Shown here in pieces: positions 8,145 to 16,959 of a stretch of DNA of 64,000 bases. Under the pieces are notes generated by a model that was given only the letters and a program-made list of their open reading frames with translations, had not been told where the DNA came from and made no database searches. Positions within the stretch are counted from its first letter, which is position 1; each line of letters begins with the position of its first letter. The position numbers and the translations under genes were made by a program. Source of the DNA: Caballeronia zhejiangensis (GTDB taxonomy: Bacteria; Pseudomonadota; Gammaproteobacteria; Burkholderiales; Burkholderiaceae); NCBI RefSeq assembly GCF_000698575.1, contig NZ_JFHD01000010.1, positions 124,001 to 188,000 on the forward strand, in the 5' to 3' direction.

Positions 8145-9542
8145 TTAAGCTCCTTCGATGGACTGATTCGGAAGGCTGAGCGGACGCCGCGCGCTGCCGT
8201 CCGACGGCTGCGTCGACGCGCCCGGCAACGCGGGGCCGTGACGCAGCAGCTTCAGCAAGTAGTAGATGCCCGTGCCGAAGACGAAGGTGTAGACGATCAC
8301 GAACGCGAGCAGCGACACGCCGACTTGCTGCGCCGTGACCGGCGAGACGGCATCGGCAGTACGCATCACGCCGTACACGACCCAAGGCTGGCGTCCGGCT
8401 TCGGTCGTGACCCAGCCCGCGAGCAGCGTGATGAATCCGCTCGGACCCATCGCAAGCGCAAAGCGATGGAACCAGCGCGCCTCGAACAGCTTGCGCCTGC
8501 GATGCAGCCACCACGCCGCGAACGACATCACGATCATCAGCACGCCGAGTCCGGCCATCACGCGGAAGCTCCAGAACACGAGCGTCGAGTTCGGACGGTC
8601 TTCCTTCGGGAATTCCTTCAGGCCGCGAATCTCGCCGTCCCAGCTATGCGTGAGGATCAGGCTGCCGAGATGCGGAATCTGCACGGCGTATTTCGTCGTT
8701 TCGGCTTCCATGTCGGGAATGCCGAAGAGATTGAGCGCGGTGCCGCCTTTCTCCGTTTCCCAGATGCCTTCGATCGCCGCGATCTTCGCCGGCTGATGTT
8801 CGCGCGTGTTGAGGCCGTGCGCGTCGCCGACGAGCGCCTGAATCGGCGTCAGGGCGAGCAGCAGCCAGAGCGACATCGAAAACATCTTCTTGATGGCCGG
8901 ATCGCGCCGGCCTTTCAGCAGATGCCACGCGCCGGTCGCGGCCACGACGAGCGCCGCCACGATGAACGCCGCAATCGCCATATGCGCGAGCCGGTACGGA
9001 AACGACGGATTGAAGATGATCGCCCACCAGTCGACCGGCACGACATGATCGCCTTCGATGCGAAAGCCCTGCGGCGTCTGCATCCAGCTATTCGAGGCGA
9101 GAATCCAGAAGGTGGAGATGAGCGTGCCGATGGCGACCATCAGCGTTGCGCCGAAGTGCGCCTTCGGGCCGACCTTGTTCCAGCCGAACAGCATGATGCC
9201 GAGGAAGCCCGCTTCGAGGAAGAACGCGGTCATCACTTCATAGGTGAGCAGCGGCCCGGTGATCGGACCGGCGAAGCTCGAAAAGCCGCCCCAGTTGGTG
9301 CCGAATTCGTACGCCATGACGACGCCCGACACGACGCCCATGCCGAACGCGACGGCAAAGACTTTCGACCAGAAGAGACACAGCTCCTTGTAGACCGGCT
9401 TGCCGGTTTTGAGCCACGCGCCTTCGAGCACGGCGATGAAACTCGCGAGCCCGATGGAAAGCGCCGGAAAGATGATGTGGAACGAGACGGTGAACGCGAA
9501 CTGGATTCGGGCCAGATCGAGTGCTTCGGGAGTCGAATGCAT
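8145..9542 (-). CDS. cydA: Cytochrome bd (CIO-type) oxidase subunit I
   Basis: The catalytic subunit I, which holds haems b558, b595 and d and oxidises quinol. Visible blocks: the N-terminal DLARIQFAFTVSFHIIFPAL with the haem-ligand His, GMGVVSGVVMAYEFGTNW, DAHGLNTREHQPAKIAAIEG with a short Q-loop, and GRQPWVVYGVMRTADAVSP. The short loop is the mark of CIO-type enzymes. The ATG at 9542 has AAGG 11 bases upstream and gives the family N-terminus MHSTPEALDLAR; a GTG at 9566 would add eight residues. First gene of cydAB plus small subunit. Confidence 0.95.
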   Translation of the reverse strand: MHSTPEALDLARIQFAFTVSFHIIFPALSIGLASFIAVLEGAWLKTGKPVYKELCLFWSKVFAVAFGMGVVSGVVMAYEFGTNWGGFSSFAGPITGPLLTYEVMTAFFLEAGFLGIMLFGWNKVGPKAHFGATLMVAIGTLISTFWILASNSWMQTPQGFRIEGDHVVPVDWWAIIFNPSFPYRLAHMAIAAFIVAALVVAATGAWHLLKGRRDPAIKKMFSMSLWLLLALTPIQALVGDAHGLNTREHQPAKIAAIEGIWETEKGGTALNLFGIPDMEAETTKYAVQIPHLGSLILTHSWDGEIRGLKEFPKEDRPNSTLVFWSFRVMAGLGVLMIVMSFAAWWLHRRRKLFEARWFHRFALAMGPSGFITLLAGWVTTEAGRQPWVVYGVMRTADAVSPVTAQQVGVSLLAFVIVYTFVFGTGIYYLLKLLRHGPALPGASTQPSDGSARRPLSLPNQSIEGA

Positions 9543-9945
9543 GATGACTTGTGCCTTGAAATTCACGCGCGCCCGCAGTCGGGAGCGGTTGTGTCCTGTG
9601 CTGATCGAGACGTGCGACGGGCCGGAGCTTAGCTCTGTTTCGAGACGGGTGTTGCGCTGCGTCAGTGAATTGTCATTGCGCGCAAATGCCGCAGTTTCAA
9701 GGGTTTAGCACCGCTATCGGATTGATTTCTCGATGATTTCGAGATGGAGATTTAGTGCGCTGCGGCAAGATCGCGCACGCGTTTTCGCGACAATCGACCG
9801 CACTGGAATCGCCGCGCGCAAGAGGCGCCGGTTTTGATCGGTTCAGAAAGAACTTTTACGTTGTCGCGGCACGGGACGTGCGACAGGCGCGGTTACCATA
9901 ATCGCTTTTGACACGCGCGACGTGCGCGTAGGAAGGAGAAGCATC
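9543..9945. promoter_or_regulatory. Divergent intergenic region with a dyad (9728-9744)
   Basis: About 400 bases separate cydA from the divergent protease gene. It holds one clear dyad at 9728-9744, TCTCGA-TGATT-TCGAGA (perfect 6-base arms), about 190 bases upstream of cydA. I found no convincing FNR/ANR box (TTGAT-N4-ATCAA). No ORF with coding character is visible. It must contain the promoters of both genes. Confidence 0.35.
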
Positions 9946-10818
9946 ATGCGCCTCGATGACCAGCAGGAAAGTCAGAATGTAGAGGACCGGCGCGGCGGGG
10001 GCGGTTTTCGAATGGGCGGCGGATCGATCGGCATCGGGACGATCGTCGTGGCGCTCGCGGCGTCGTATTTCTTCGGCATCAATCCGATGACGATCATCAA
10101 CGGCGCGCAAGTTCTGCATGGCAACGCGCCGCAACAGCAGGCCGCACCGTCCAATGCGCAACCGGCCAACGATCCCGGCGCCGTGTTCGTGCGCCGCGTG
10201 CTCGGCAACACGGAACAGACGTGGCAGCACATCTTTCGCGCGCAGTTCAATCAGGACTATCCGGCGCCGCGGCTCGTGATGTTTTCCGGCGCCACGCAAA
10301 CCGCGTGCGGCACCGGGCAGGCAGCCATGGGCCCGTTCTATTGCCCGAACGACCGCAAGGTGTACATCGATCTTTCGTTCTATCGCGAGTTGCGCGACCG
10401 CTTCGGCGCGAGCGGCGATTTCGCGCAGGCGTATGTGATCGCGCATGAAGTCGGGCATCACGTTCAGAACGCGCTCGGCATCATGAACAAGGTCGATCAG
10501 GCGCGCTCGCGAATGTCGCGCGAGCAGGCGAACGCGCTGTCGGTGCGCGTCGAGTTGCAGGCGGATTGCTTCGCGGGCGTCTGGGCCGCGGTCGCGCAGC
10601 GCGAGAACGCCAAGCTGATCGAGCCGGGCGATTTCGAGCAAGGCTTGAACGCGGCGGCCGCGATCGGCGATGACCGTCTGCAACAGCAATCGCAAGGTCG
10701 CGTCGTGCCCGAGGCGTTCACGCACGGGACGAGCGCGCAACGCCAGCGCTGGCTGCGGCGCGGCATGTCATCGGGCGATGTCGCCCAGTGCGACACGTTC
10801 TCGACGCGTTCGCTCTGA
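9946..10818 (+). CDS. YpfJ-family neutral zinc metallopeptidase
   Basis: A 290-residue protein of the YpfJ (putative neutral zinc metallopeptidase) family. It begins MRLDDQQESQNVEDRRG, has a Gly-rich cytoplasmic start, one membrane helix (about residues 22-45) and a periplasmic domain with the zinc motif HEVGHH near residue 170. The downstream VELQADCFAGVW stretch supplies the third ligand region, and RQRWLRRGMSSGD closes the domain. The ATG at 9946 has the site GGAAGGAG; an in-frame upstream codon at 9922 would place that site inside the gene. Substrate unknown. Single-gene transcript. Confidence 0.88.
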   Translation: MRLDDQQESQNVEDRRGGGGFRMGGGSIGIGTIVVALAASYFFGINPMTIINGAQVLHGNAPQQQAAPSNAQPANDPGAVFVRRVLGNTEQTWQHIFRAQFNQDYPAPRLVMFSGATQTACGTGQAAMGPFYCPNDRKVYIDLSFYRELRDRFGASGDFAQAYVIAHEVGHHVQNALGIMNKVDQARSRMSREQANALSVRVELQADCFAGVWAAVAQRENAKLIEPGDFEQGLNAAAAIGDDRLQQQSQGRVVPEAFTHGTSAQRQRWLRRGMSSGDVAQCDTFSTRSL

Positions 10819-11013
10819 TCGACGGGCGCGCGTCGCGGCAACCGGACGCTGTGAATTGGTCTATTCTGAAGCCGTCGCAGCGTCCGTTTCCGGATAGTCC
10901 TTACAAACGCTGACATCGCGTTCGTCTCAAATTCATTAGAATCGCTGGTTTTCCGGGTTCGGCCCAGCATTGCCGCTGGCCGCGACTCGCACCGGAACAT
11001 TCTCGTCCCGTTC

Positions 11014-12027
11014 ATGAAGCGAATTCTGATCGTCAAAGTCACGTCTCTCGGCGATATCGTCGAGACGCTACCCGTCGTTGCCGATCTGCGGCGCGCGTTT
11101 CCTTCCGCCAAAATCGACTGGGCCGCGGACGCCGCCTTCGCCGATATCATCCGCTGGAATCCCGGCGTCGATCGCGTGCTGAGCGCGCCCTTGCGCAAGT
11201 TCAAGAAGGCGCGCAGCTGGAACGATCTGAAGGAGATCGGCGCGTCGATCGGTGAGTTGCGCGCGGAAAAATACGACGTGATCGTCGATATTCACGGTGT
11301 CTACAAGAGCGCGATCATCGCGTTCATCGCGCGCGGACGGCGGCGTTACGGGTATCTGAATCAGGATCTCGGCGAGCGCGGCGCGGCTTTCGCGTACAAC
11401 GCGCGCTTCGGTCCGCGTCCGCTCACCGATGCCTGGCGCGGCATGCGCGTGAGCGTCGCGGATGCGCTCGGCTATCGTCTGGAAGACCCGCCCGACTTCA
11501 ACATCCGCCTGCCCGCGCCCACCCGCGAACTGAACATTCCGCGCGACGCGCGCATCGCGATGCTGTTTCATGCGACGTCGGCGGACGTGAAGAAGTGGCC
11601 GCAGTCGCATTGGGGCGAAGTCGGCCGCTGGCTGACCGCGCGCGGTTATTCGATCGCGCTGCCGTGGGGAACGGAGCGCGAGCAGGACGAGGCGCGAGCC
11701 ATCGCCGCGCTCGTGCCGGGTGCGACCGTGCTGCCGAAGCTGTCGGTCGTGGAATGCGCCCACTGGATTCAGGCGTCTGAACTCGTTGTCGGCGCGGATA
11801 CCGGGCTCGTGCATCTCGCGCACGCCCTGCAGCGCCGCACCGTGATGTTGTTTGCCGCGACCTCGCGAGAGCATTTCGGCGTGAATGATCCCGGACGGTC
11901 GGTGTCGATCGGCGAAGAGGGCGCACCTCCCGACGTGCCGCAAGTGCTGGCTGCCATCGAAAGCGTGACGAATTCGCCGCAAAAACCCGTTCCTCATTCG
12001 GCCGAATCGGGCGCTACGGTTCGCTGA
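11014..12027 (+). CDS. waaC: LPS heptosyltransferase I
   Basis: A 337-residue GT9-family glycosyltransferase. It starts MKRILIVKVTSLGDIVETLP, typical of WaaC, with DIHGVYKSA in the middle and the nucleotide-sugar site ELVVGADTGLVHLAHALQ near residue 255. WaaC adds the first L-glycero-D-manno-heptose from ADP-heptose to Kdo of the lipopolysaccharide inner core at the cytoplasmic face of the inner membrane. The usual neighbours waaA and waaF are not here; the next gene is a PilZ protein after 175 bases. The 195 bases upstream hold no other gene. Confidence 0.92.
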   Translation: MKRILIVKVTSLGDIVETLPVVADLRRAFPSAKIDWAADAAFADIIRWNPGVDRVLSAPLRKFKKARSWNDLKEIGASIGELRAEKYDVIVDIHGVYKSAIIAFIARGRRRYGYLNQDLGERGAAFAYNARFGPRPLTDAWRGMRVSVADALGYRLEDPPDFNIRLPAPTRELNIPRDARIAMLFHATSADVKKWPQSHWGEVGRWLTARGYSIALPWGTEREQDEARAIAALVPGATVLPKLSVVECAHWIQASELVVGADTGLVHLAHALQRRTVMLFAATSREHFGVNDPGRSVSIGEEGAPPDVPQVLAAIESVTNSPQKPVPHSAESGATVR

Positions 12028-12202
12028 ACATGAGTCGCAGCGAAACTTTGTGCGCATAAACTCATGCGACGCTTGGCCCGGTAGAAAATCCATCGCGCGG
12101 AAAAAATATCAGTACGCTAACGTAAAACTTGCCATACAGCACTTGACGGCAACCCCGGCAAGCACGACGATTGCGGAAAACACCTAAGAATCGTCCGATA
12201 AG

Positions 12203-13105
12203 ATGACCGAAGAAACCGTCGCAGATGCGCGCCAGTCGCTGGCGCGTCTCGAACCGTCCGAGATTCCGCTCGGCACGCCGCTCGAATGGCCGATCGTCGC
12301 CGCAGATGGCGCGATGTTGTTCGACGCCGGCGCCGTCGTGCCGGACGGCGCGGCGCTCGAATTCATGTTCCGGCACTTCGAGCCGAATCGTGCGATTCAG
12401 GCGGCAGCGCCGAGCGCGCCCGAGGAAGAGTTCGCGAAGGACGGGCCGCTGACGCTGGAGGACATCGGTCTCACGATCGGCGCGCGGGTCGGCTTGCGCG
12501 GCACGGGCGGCACGGGTTCTGCCATGTACGCGAGCCGCGTGATCGGCTTTTCGACGCCGCGCCGCAATGGCGAGCGTTCGCTCTTCGTGACGCAGCCTTT
12601 GATGGCGGGATTCGATCCGCTCGTTCTGACGCTGGGCGAGCAGGTCGATCTGGTCGCGCTGACGGGGCGGGGCGTGTTCCGCTTCGCCTGCACCGTCGAT
12701 GCCACCTGCCGCGAGCCGTTCAATTACGCGGTGCTATCGGCGCCGGGCGCGATCCGCCGATTGCGCACGCGCAAGTTCGCGCGGATGCCGACTCGTCTCG
12801 CGGCGCATTTCGCGGCCGTCGGGGAGCCGCAGAGCGCGCTGCAACTGGGCCGCGTGAGCGACATCAGTCCGTACGGCATGTCGCTGACCGTCGCGAATCC
12901 GGTCGCGCACATGGGCGAGCGTCTGCAACTTTCATTTCAGTTCAGGACCGATGGCGTCGAGGTGAAGATCGAGACCATCGCGATCGTGCGCCATGTCGGC
13001 GCGACCGATCCTGCCGATGGCAGCGCGGCGTACGGGCTCGAGTTCGAAACGCTCGAACCGTCGCAGCGGATCGCGCTGAAATCGTTTATGGCCGAGCACA
13101 GCTAA
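12203..13105 (+). CDS. PilZ-domain c-di-GMP effector, flagellar-brake (YcgR-like) type
   Basis: A 300-residue protein with an N-terminal YcgR/PilZN-like beta domain (about residues 85-180) and a C-terminal PilZ domain. The c-di-GMP signature is present: RRLRTRKFARMP gives the RxxxR arginines near residue 190, and VSDISPYGMSL gives the D-x-S-x-x-G motif. YcgR-type proteins bind c-di-GMP and slow the flagellar motor or change cellulose or adhesion output. The gene converges on the DsbA-like gene with a 16-base gap. No flagellar gene is near, so the partner is unknown. A diguanylate cyclase at 21605 could supply the ligand. Confidence 0.85.
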   Translation: MTEETVADARQSLARLEPSEIPLGTPLEWPIVAADGAMLFDAGAVVPDGAALEFMFRHFEPNRAIQAAAPSAPEEEFAKDGPLTLEDIGLTIGARVGLRGTGGTGSAMYASRVIGFSTPRRNGERSLFVTQPLMAGFDPLVLTLGEQVDLVALTGRGVFRFACTVDATCREPFNYAVLSAPGAIRRLRTRKFARMPTRLAAHFAAVGEPQSALQLGRVSDISPYGMSLTVANPVAHMGERLQLSFQFRTDGVEVKIETIAIVRHVGATDPADGSAAYGLEFETLEPSQRIALKSFMAEHS

Positions 13106-13121
13106 GCGGCCTCGACGCGCT

Positions 13122-13775
13122 TCAGGCGCCCGGAAAGCCGTCGGGAAAGAGCCGCTCGACCGCCGCCTCGAAATGCTGAATCGGCGCGGCGCCGCGCAGC
13201 GCGATCGGCGGCGGCGGTTCCTGGCCGGGCGCGGGCTCGCGCGACAGCACAGCGAACGGCACGCCCGTCACGCCGAGCTTCTTCGCGAACTCTTCGTCTT
13301 CGATCACGAGATCGGTGTACGTGCCGTCATCGAGCGCTTCCTCGAGCAGTTCGGGATCCACGCCGCAGGTCGCCGCGATGTCGAGCAGCGCGTCGGTATC
13401 GCCGATATCGATGCCTTCCTCGAAATACGCCTTGAAAATCGCCCGATGCACGAGATCGTAGCGGCCGGATTCGCGCGCGAACATCGCCGTCTCGAATGCC
13501 TTGCGGCTGCGCGGCGCGACCGGCGGCATACGCATCGTCACGCCGCGTTCTTCCGCCAGCGGACGCACCGATTTCTCCCACGATTCGACGATCTGCTCGC
13601 TGTTCGGATCGACGAGCGGCGTCGGCTCCGGACGCAATTCGAACGCGTGCCAGCGAATCTCGACCGCATCGCCGTATGCGTTGCGGAACTGGTCGAGCAC
13701 GGGCGTCTCGAGATAGCAGAACGGACACACGAAGTCCGACCAGACGTCGATATAAAGAACTGACGTGGATGCCAT
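13122..13775 (-). CDS. DsbA-family (FrnE-like) oxidoreductase
   Basis: A 217-residue thioredoxin-fold protein of the DsbA/FrnE subfamily. The active site CPFC lies near residue 19 in VWSDFVCPFCYLE, without a signal peptide, so it acts in the cytoplasm. The helical insert holds the family blocks (HAFELRPEPT, AYFEEGIDIGDTDALLDIA), and the cis-Pro region is GVTGVPFAVL. Members of this group act as disulfide isomerases or oxidoreductases, and in some bacteria respond to oxidative or radiation stress. Start ATG at 13775. The open frame continues across the next gene, but that is an artefact of high GC. Confidence 0.88.
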   Translation of the reverse strand: MASTSVLYIDVWSDFVCPFCYLETPVLDQFRNAYGDAVEIRWHAFELRPEPTPLVDPNSEQIVESWEKSVRPLAEERGVTMRMPPVAPRSRKAFETAMFARESGRYDLVHRAIFKAYFEEGIDIGDTDALLDIAATCGVDPELLEEALDDGTYTDLVIEDEEFAKKLGVTGVPFAVLSREPAPGQEPPPPIALRGAAPIQHFEAAVERLFPDGFPGA

Positions 13776-13906
13776 GTGAGCCTCAAAAACGAACGGCGCG
13801 TGTTTGCGCCGTTTGACTGAACCGGGCGAACGCCGCGTTTCCGGCGACGTCCGCAAAACCGGTATGTTAGCGCGTGCGCGCCGCCGACGCGCGGTCGCGC
13901 GACGCA

Positions 13907-15247
13907 TCAGAATCCGCCGTCGAGCTCGATCTTGCTGCCGTCGAAGAAGCGCGACAGGCGAAACGCGCGGGGATCGACGATCGGTGCGTCGTTCGCGACG
14001 ATATCCGCCATCAGTCGGCCCGCGCCCGGACCGATGCCGAAGCCGTGCCCCGAGAAACCCGTCGCGATGAAAAGCCCCGGTTTGCCATCCACGCGGGAGA
14101 TGACCGGCACGGCATCTGGCGTCACGTCGATATAGCCCGCCCACGCTTGTTCGATGCGCAATGGATTCAGCGCCGGAAAGAGCTTGCGGAACTCCGTGAC
14201 CGCCGCTTCGTTGAACGATTCGACCGGCACCGGATCGAGCGTGCGCGCGGTTTCGAAGACGGTCGGCCGGTCGAGCGGCCAGCGGCGCGGGCGTCGAAGT
14301 TCCTCGAAGAAGCGCGCGTTGAGTCCGAGCTTGATCGAACCGATCTGGCTCCTGAGCGCGGGCAGGAATTTGACGAGGAGCCGAAAGCTGTCGGGCGTGA
14401 TGTCGTGATAGCTGTGAAACGCATTCGCGATGGTGTAGCCGCCGTCCAGACGCTTGCGATAGCCCATTTCCTGATTGCACGCGCTGACGTCGGGTCCGCC
14501 GTCGAGCGGCGCGGTGCGCATGACCGACGAACGCACCATGAGTTGCGGCACATCTACGCCGAGACTGCCCGCGAAATAGCGCGTCCACGCGCCGCCCGCG
14601 ATGACCACGCTCGAACAGCGGATGCGTCCGTGTTCCGTGACCACGCCGTGTATCGCGCCGCCGCTCGTTTCGATGCCGCGCACCGCACAGGGCGTGAGCA
14701 CTTTCACGCCGCGTTCGCGCAGCGCTGCGGCCATGGCGGGCACGGCGCGTTGCGGTTCCGCGCGGCCATCGCTCGGTGTGTAGATGCCGCCCGCGAAGCG
14801 TCGCGACGTGCCGGACATCAACGCGCCGGTTTCGTCGGGCGACGTGATACGCGAATCGAGCGCGTCGCGGCCGACGAGCGCGACGGCGCGCGCGAGCCAG
14901 GCTTCGTGATCGGCGAGGGCTTTGGCATCGTCGGCGGCGTAGAGAATGCCGCATTCGCGAAAGCCGGTGTCGATGCCCAGTTCCGCATCGATGCGCCGCC
15001 AGAGCTTGAGGCTTTCGAGGCTCAGTTCGAGTTCGCGCAGGTCGCGATGCGTCGCGCGGCACCATCCCCAGTTGCGGCTCGATTGCTCGCCGGCGATATA
15101 GCCCTTTTCGCACACGGCGACCGACAAGCCTTTTTCGGCGAGCGCGCGCGCCGTGCTGATGCCGATGACGCCGCCGCCCACGACGACGACATCGACGTGA
15201 TCGGGCGGCGTGCGGTCTTCGGTGATGCGTTCGGTAGGTGGACCCAT
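13907..15247 (-). CDS. FAD-dependent oxidoreductase, DAO (D-amino-acid dehydrogenase-like) family
   Basis: A 446-residue flavoprotein. The N-terminal dinucleotide fold reads VDVVVVGGGVIGISTARALA with the acidic end CEKG, followed by SSRNWGWCRATHRD. The second FAD block near the end is FIATGFSGHGFGIGPGAGRL. This is the DAO superfamily (D-amino-acid dehydrogenase, glycine or sarcosine oxidase and relatives); the N-R-N-W-G-W pattern is common in proteobacterial amine/D-amino-acid oxidoreductases. ATG at 15247 gives the family N-terminus. Stands alone, 131 bases before the DsbA-like gene on the same strand. Substrate cannot be assigned from sequence. Confidence 0.85.
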   Translation of the reverse strand: MGPPTERITEDRTPPDHVDVVVVGGGVIGISTARALAEKGLSVAVCEKGYIAGEQSSRNWGWCRATHRDLRELELSLESLKLWRRIDAELGIDTGFRECGILYAADDAKALADHEAWLARAVALVGRDALDSRITSPDETGALMSGTSRRFAGGIYTPSDGRAEPQRAVPAMAAALRERGVKVLTPCAVRGIETSGGAIHGVVTEHGRIRCSSVVIAGGAWTRYFAGSLGVDVPQLMVRSSVMRTAPLDGGPDVSACNQEMGYRKRLDGGYTIANAFHSYHDITPDSFRLLVKFLPALRSQIGSIKLGLNARFFEELRRPRRWPLDRPTVFETARTLDPVPVESFNEAAVTEFRKLFPALNPLRIEQAWAGYIDVTPDAVPVISRVDGKPGLFIATGFSGHGFGIGPGAGRLMADIVANDAPIVDPRAFRLSRFFDGSKIELDGGF

Positions 15248-15417
15248 GTGATGTGGTGTTGTGTTAAACGCGAACGGGCGATGATAGTCCAATGCGCAGG
15301 CTCCCTGCACCCGCTCGAGCGATCGGCTACGATGCAAGCGCTCGGGCTATCGAAGGGCGCCGTTCGGGCACGGCGCGTGCGAATCGTCGGTTCCAATTTA
15401 TCTTCTGGAGAACTCTC

Positions 15418-15849
15418 GTGCAAAAGACAGCATCGGCAAAATGGAGCGGCGGCATCAAGGACGGCAAGGGTTTCATCTCGACGCAGACCGGCGTGCTCAA
15501 CGAGGCGCCGTACGGCTTCAAGTCGCGCTTCGAGGAAGGTCCGGGCACCAATCCGGAAGAGCTGATCGGCGCGGCGCACGCGGGCTGCTTCACGATGGCG
15601 CTCTCGCTGCAACTCGAGCTGGCCGGCATGAAGGCCGAGAGCCTCGAAACCAAGTCGACCGTGACGCTCGATAAAGACGGCGACGGCTTCACGATCACCG
15701 CCTGCCAGCTCGATCTCAAGGCGAAGATTCCCGGCGCCGACAAAGCCGCTTTCGACAAGGCTGCGCAGGCCGCGAAAGAGGGCTGTCCGGTGTCGAAGCT
15801 GTTTGCGGGCAACGCGAAGATCACGTTGAACGCCGAGCTGGTGTCGTAA
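15418..15849 (+). CDS. osmC: OsmC-type peroxiredoxin
   Basis: A 143-residue organic hydroperoxide reductase of the OsmC branch. The two redox cysteines are in AHAGCFTMALS (about residue 59) and KEGCPVSKLF (about residue 125), and the protein has the usual N-terminal KWSGGIKDGKG stretch. It reduces organic peroxides with thiol donors in the cytoplasm and is typically induced by osmotic and stationary-phase stress. Start is GTG at 15418 behind the site CTGGAG; the longer frame upstream adds unrelated Arg/Ala-rich sequence. A terminator follows. Confidence 0.93.
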   Translation: MQKTASAKWSGGIKDGKGFISTQTGVLNEAPYGFKSRFEEGPGTNPEELIGAAHAGCFTMALSLQLELAGMKAESLETKSTVTLDKDGDGFTITACQLDLKAKIPGADKAAFDKAAQAAKEGCPVSKLFAGNAKITLNAELVS

Positions 15850-15873
15850 GCGGCGTGGCAGTCGAAGCCGAAA

Positions 15874-15908
15874 ACGCGGACGGCCACATCACCCGTCCGC
15901 GTTTTTTT
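15874..15908 (+). terminator. Rho-independent terminator of osmC
   Basis: A 10-bp stem (ACGCGGACGG / CCGTCCGCGT) with a 9-base loop and a run of seven T. The stop codon of the convergent LysR gene lies in the loop, so the downstream arm is inside its 3' end. Confidence 0.88.
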
Positions 15909-16842
15909 CGCGCGTCAGTTCCTCGATGATGAGCCGCGCGGGCGCCGGCAATGCCGCGCCTTTTCTGGTCACGACGCCATACGGCTCCGTGCGCGAACGC
16001 ACCGCGATGGCAAGCCGCTTCGCGAGTCCGTGTCCGGCGAGAAACGTCGCCATGTCGAGCGGCATCATTGCGACGAGCGTCGGATCGCGCTGCAGCAGCA
16101 GGACGGTCGTGATGGTCGATGCCGTTTCGATCGGATGCAAGGGCAGCGGCAGCCCCGCTTCCTTGAACTCGCGCTCGTAGAGGCTGCGGATCGGCATGAT
16201 GGCCGGATAGACGATCCATCGGCTCGAAGCGAGTTCGCTCAACTCGACGCGCGGTGCATCGACGAGCGCATGGGAGACGCCCGCGACGATCGCGAGCGGT
16301 TCGTCGCGCAACTCGACGTAGTGGTAATGATCCGGCTGACGCGCGACGCTCGCACGGCAGATCGCGACGTCGAGCCTGCCTTGATCCAGCAGCGCGAGCA
16401 GGCGCGCGCTCGTGTCTTCGACGACTTCGATGGTCAGCGCCGGCTGCCGCTCGCGCAGTCGCGCGAGTGCATCGACGAGCACGCCCGACACCGCGCCGGT
16501 GATCGCGCCGATGGCGAGCCGTCCGCCCGTGCCTTGCAGAATGCCCGCCATTTCCTCGCGTAAATGCGCGACGTCCATGTGAATCAGCCGCGCATAGCGG
16601 ATCACGCAGCGCCCGAGTTCGTTCGGCTGAATGCCTTGCGCCGAACGCGTGAAGAGCGTGGCGCCGAGCGTCGCTTCGATCTCGCGCAGCGCCTTGGTCG
16701 CGCCGGGCTGCGTAAGCGCCATTTCGTCGGCGGCGCGATGCAGCGAGCCATGATCGTCGAGCGCGATCAGCAGGCGCAGTTGCTTGAGCCGCAAGCGCGC
16801 GGCGATGGAATCGGCATTCGGCAGCATGGTTTCGGCAGGCAT
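15889..16842 (-). CDS. LysR-family regulator (sugar-acid locus)
   Basis: A 317-residue LysR-type regulator with an N-terminal winged helix (LRLKQLRLLIALDDHGSLHRAADEMALTQPGATKAL region, about residues 17-75) and a periplasmic-binding-like effector domain. It is divergent from the FAH-hydrolase/SDR/MFS operon with 117 bases between, the standard LysR layout, so it is the probable regulator of that operon with a breakdown intermediate as effector. Start is taken as ATG at 16842; ATG at 16827 is equally possible, as neither has a good ribosome site. The N-terminus resembles the GbpR/carbohydrate-linked LysR group, which is a weak hint. Confidence 0.87.
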   Translation of the reverse strand: MPAETMLPNADSIAARLRLKQLRLLIALDDHGSLHRAADEMALTQPGATKALREIEATLGATLFTRSAQGIQPNELGRCVIRYARLIHMDVAHLREEMAGILQGTGGRLAIGAITGAVSGVLVDALARLRERQPALTIEVVEDTSARLLALLDQGRLDVAICRASVARQPDHYHYVELRDEPLAIVAGVSHALVDAPRVELSELASSRWIVYPAIMPIRSLYEREFKEAGLPLPLHPIETASTITTVLLLQRDPTLVAMMPLDMATFLAGHGLAKRLAIAVRSRTEPYGVVTRKGAALPAPARLIIEELTREKNADG

Positions 16843-16959
16843 AGGGACAACGAGAAGATAACGGAAAGTTATTGCCCCGGCAGCAGCTTTCATTATTCAA
16901 GCGATGCAGCGTTCTCTACATTGTGGGTTCCGTTCACCTCGTCAAGGAAATACCGACTC

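Noticed and set aside
9700-9745. TTGATTTCTCGATG as an FNR/ANR box for the cyd operon
   Set aside because: The second half (CGATG) does not match ATCAA; only the dyad was kept.
13122-15113. One 663-codon frame spanning the DsbA-like gene and the FAD oxidoreductase gene, as a possible fusion
   Set aside because: The N-terminal part is Arg/Ala-rich translation of the oxidoreductase gene in another frame; the DsbA-like protein has its own ATG at 13775.
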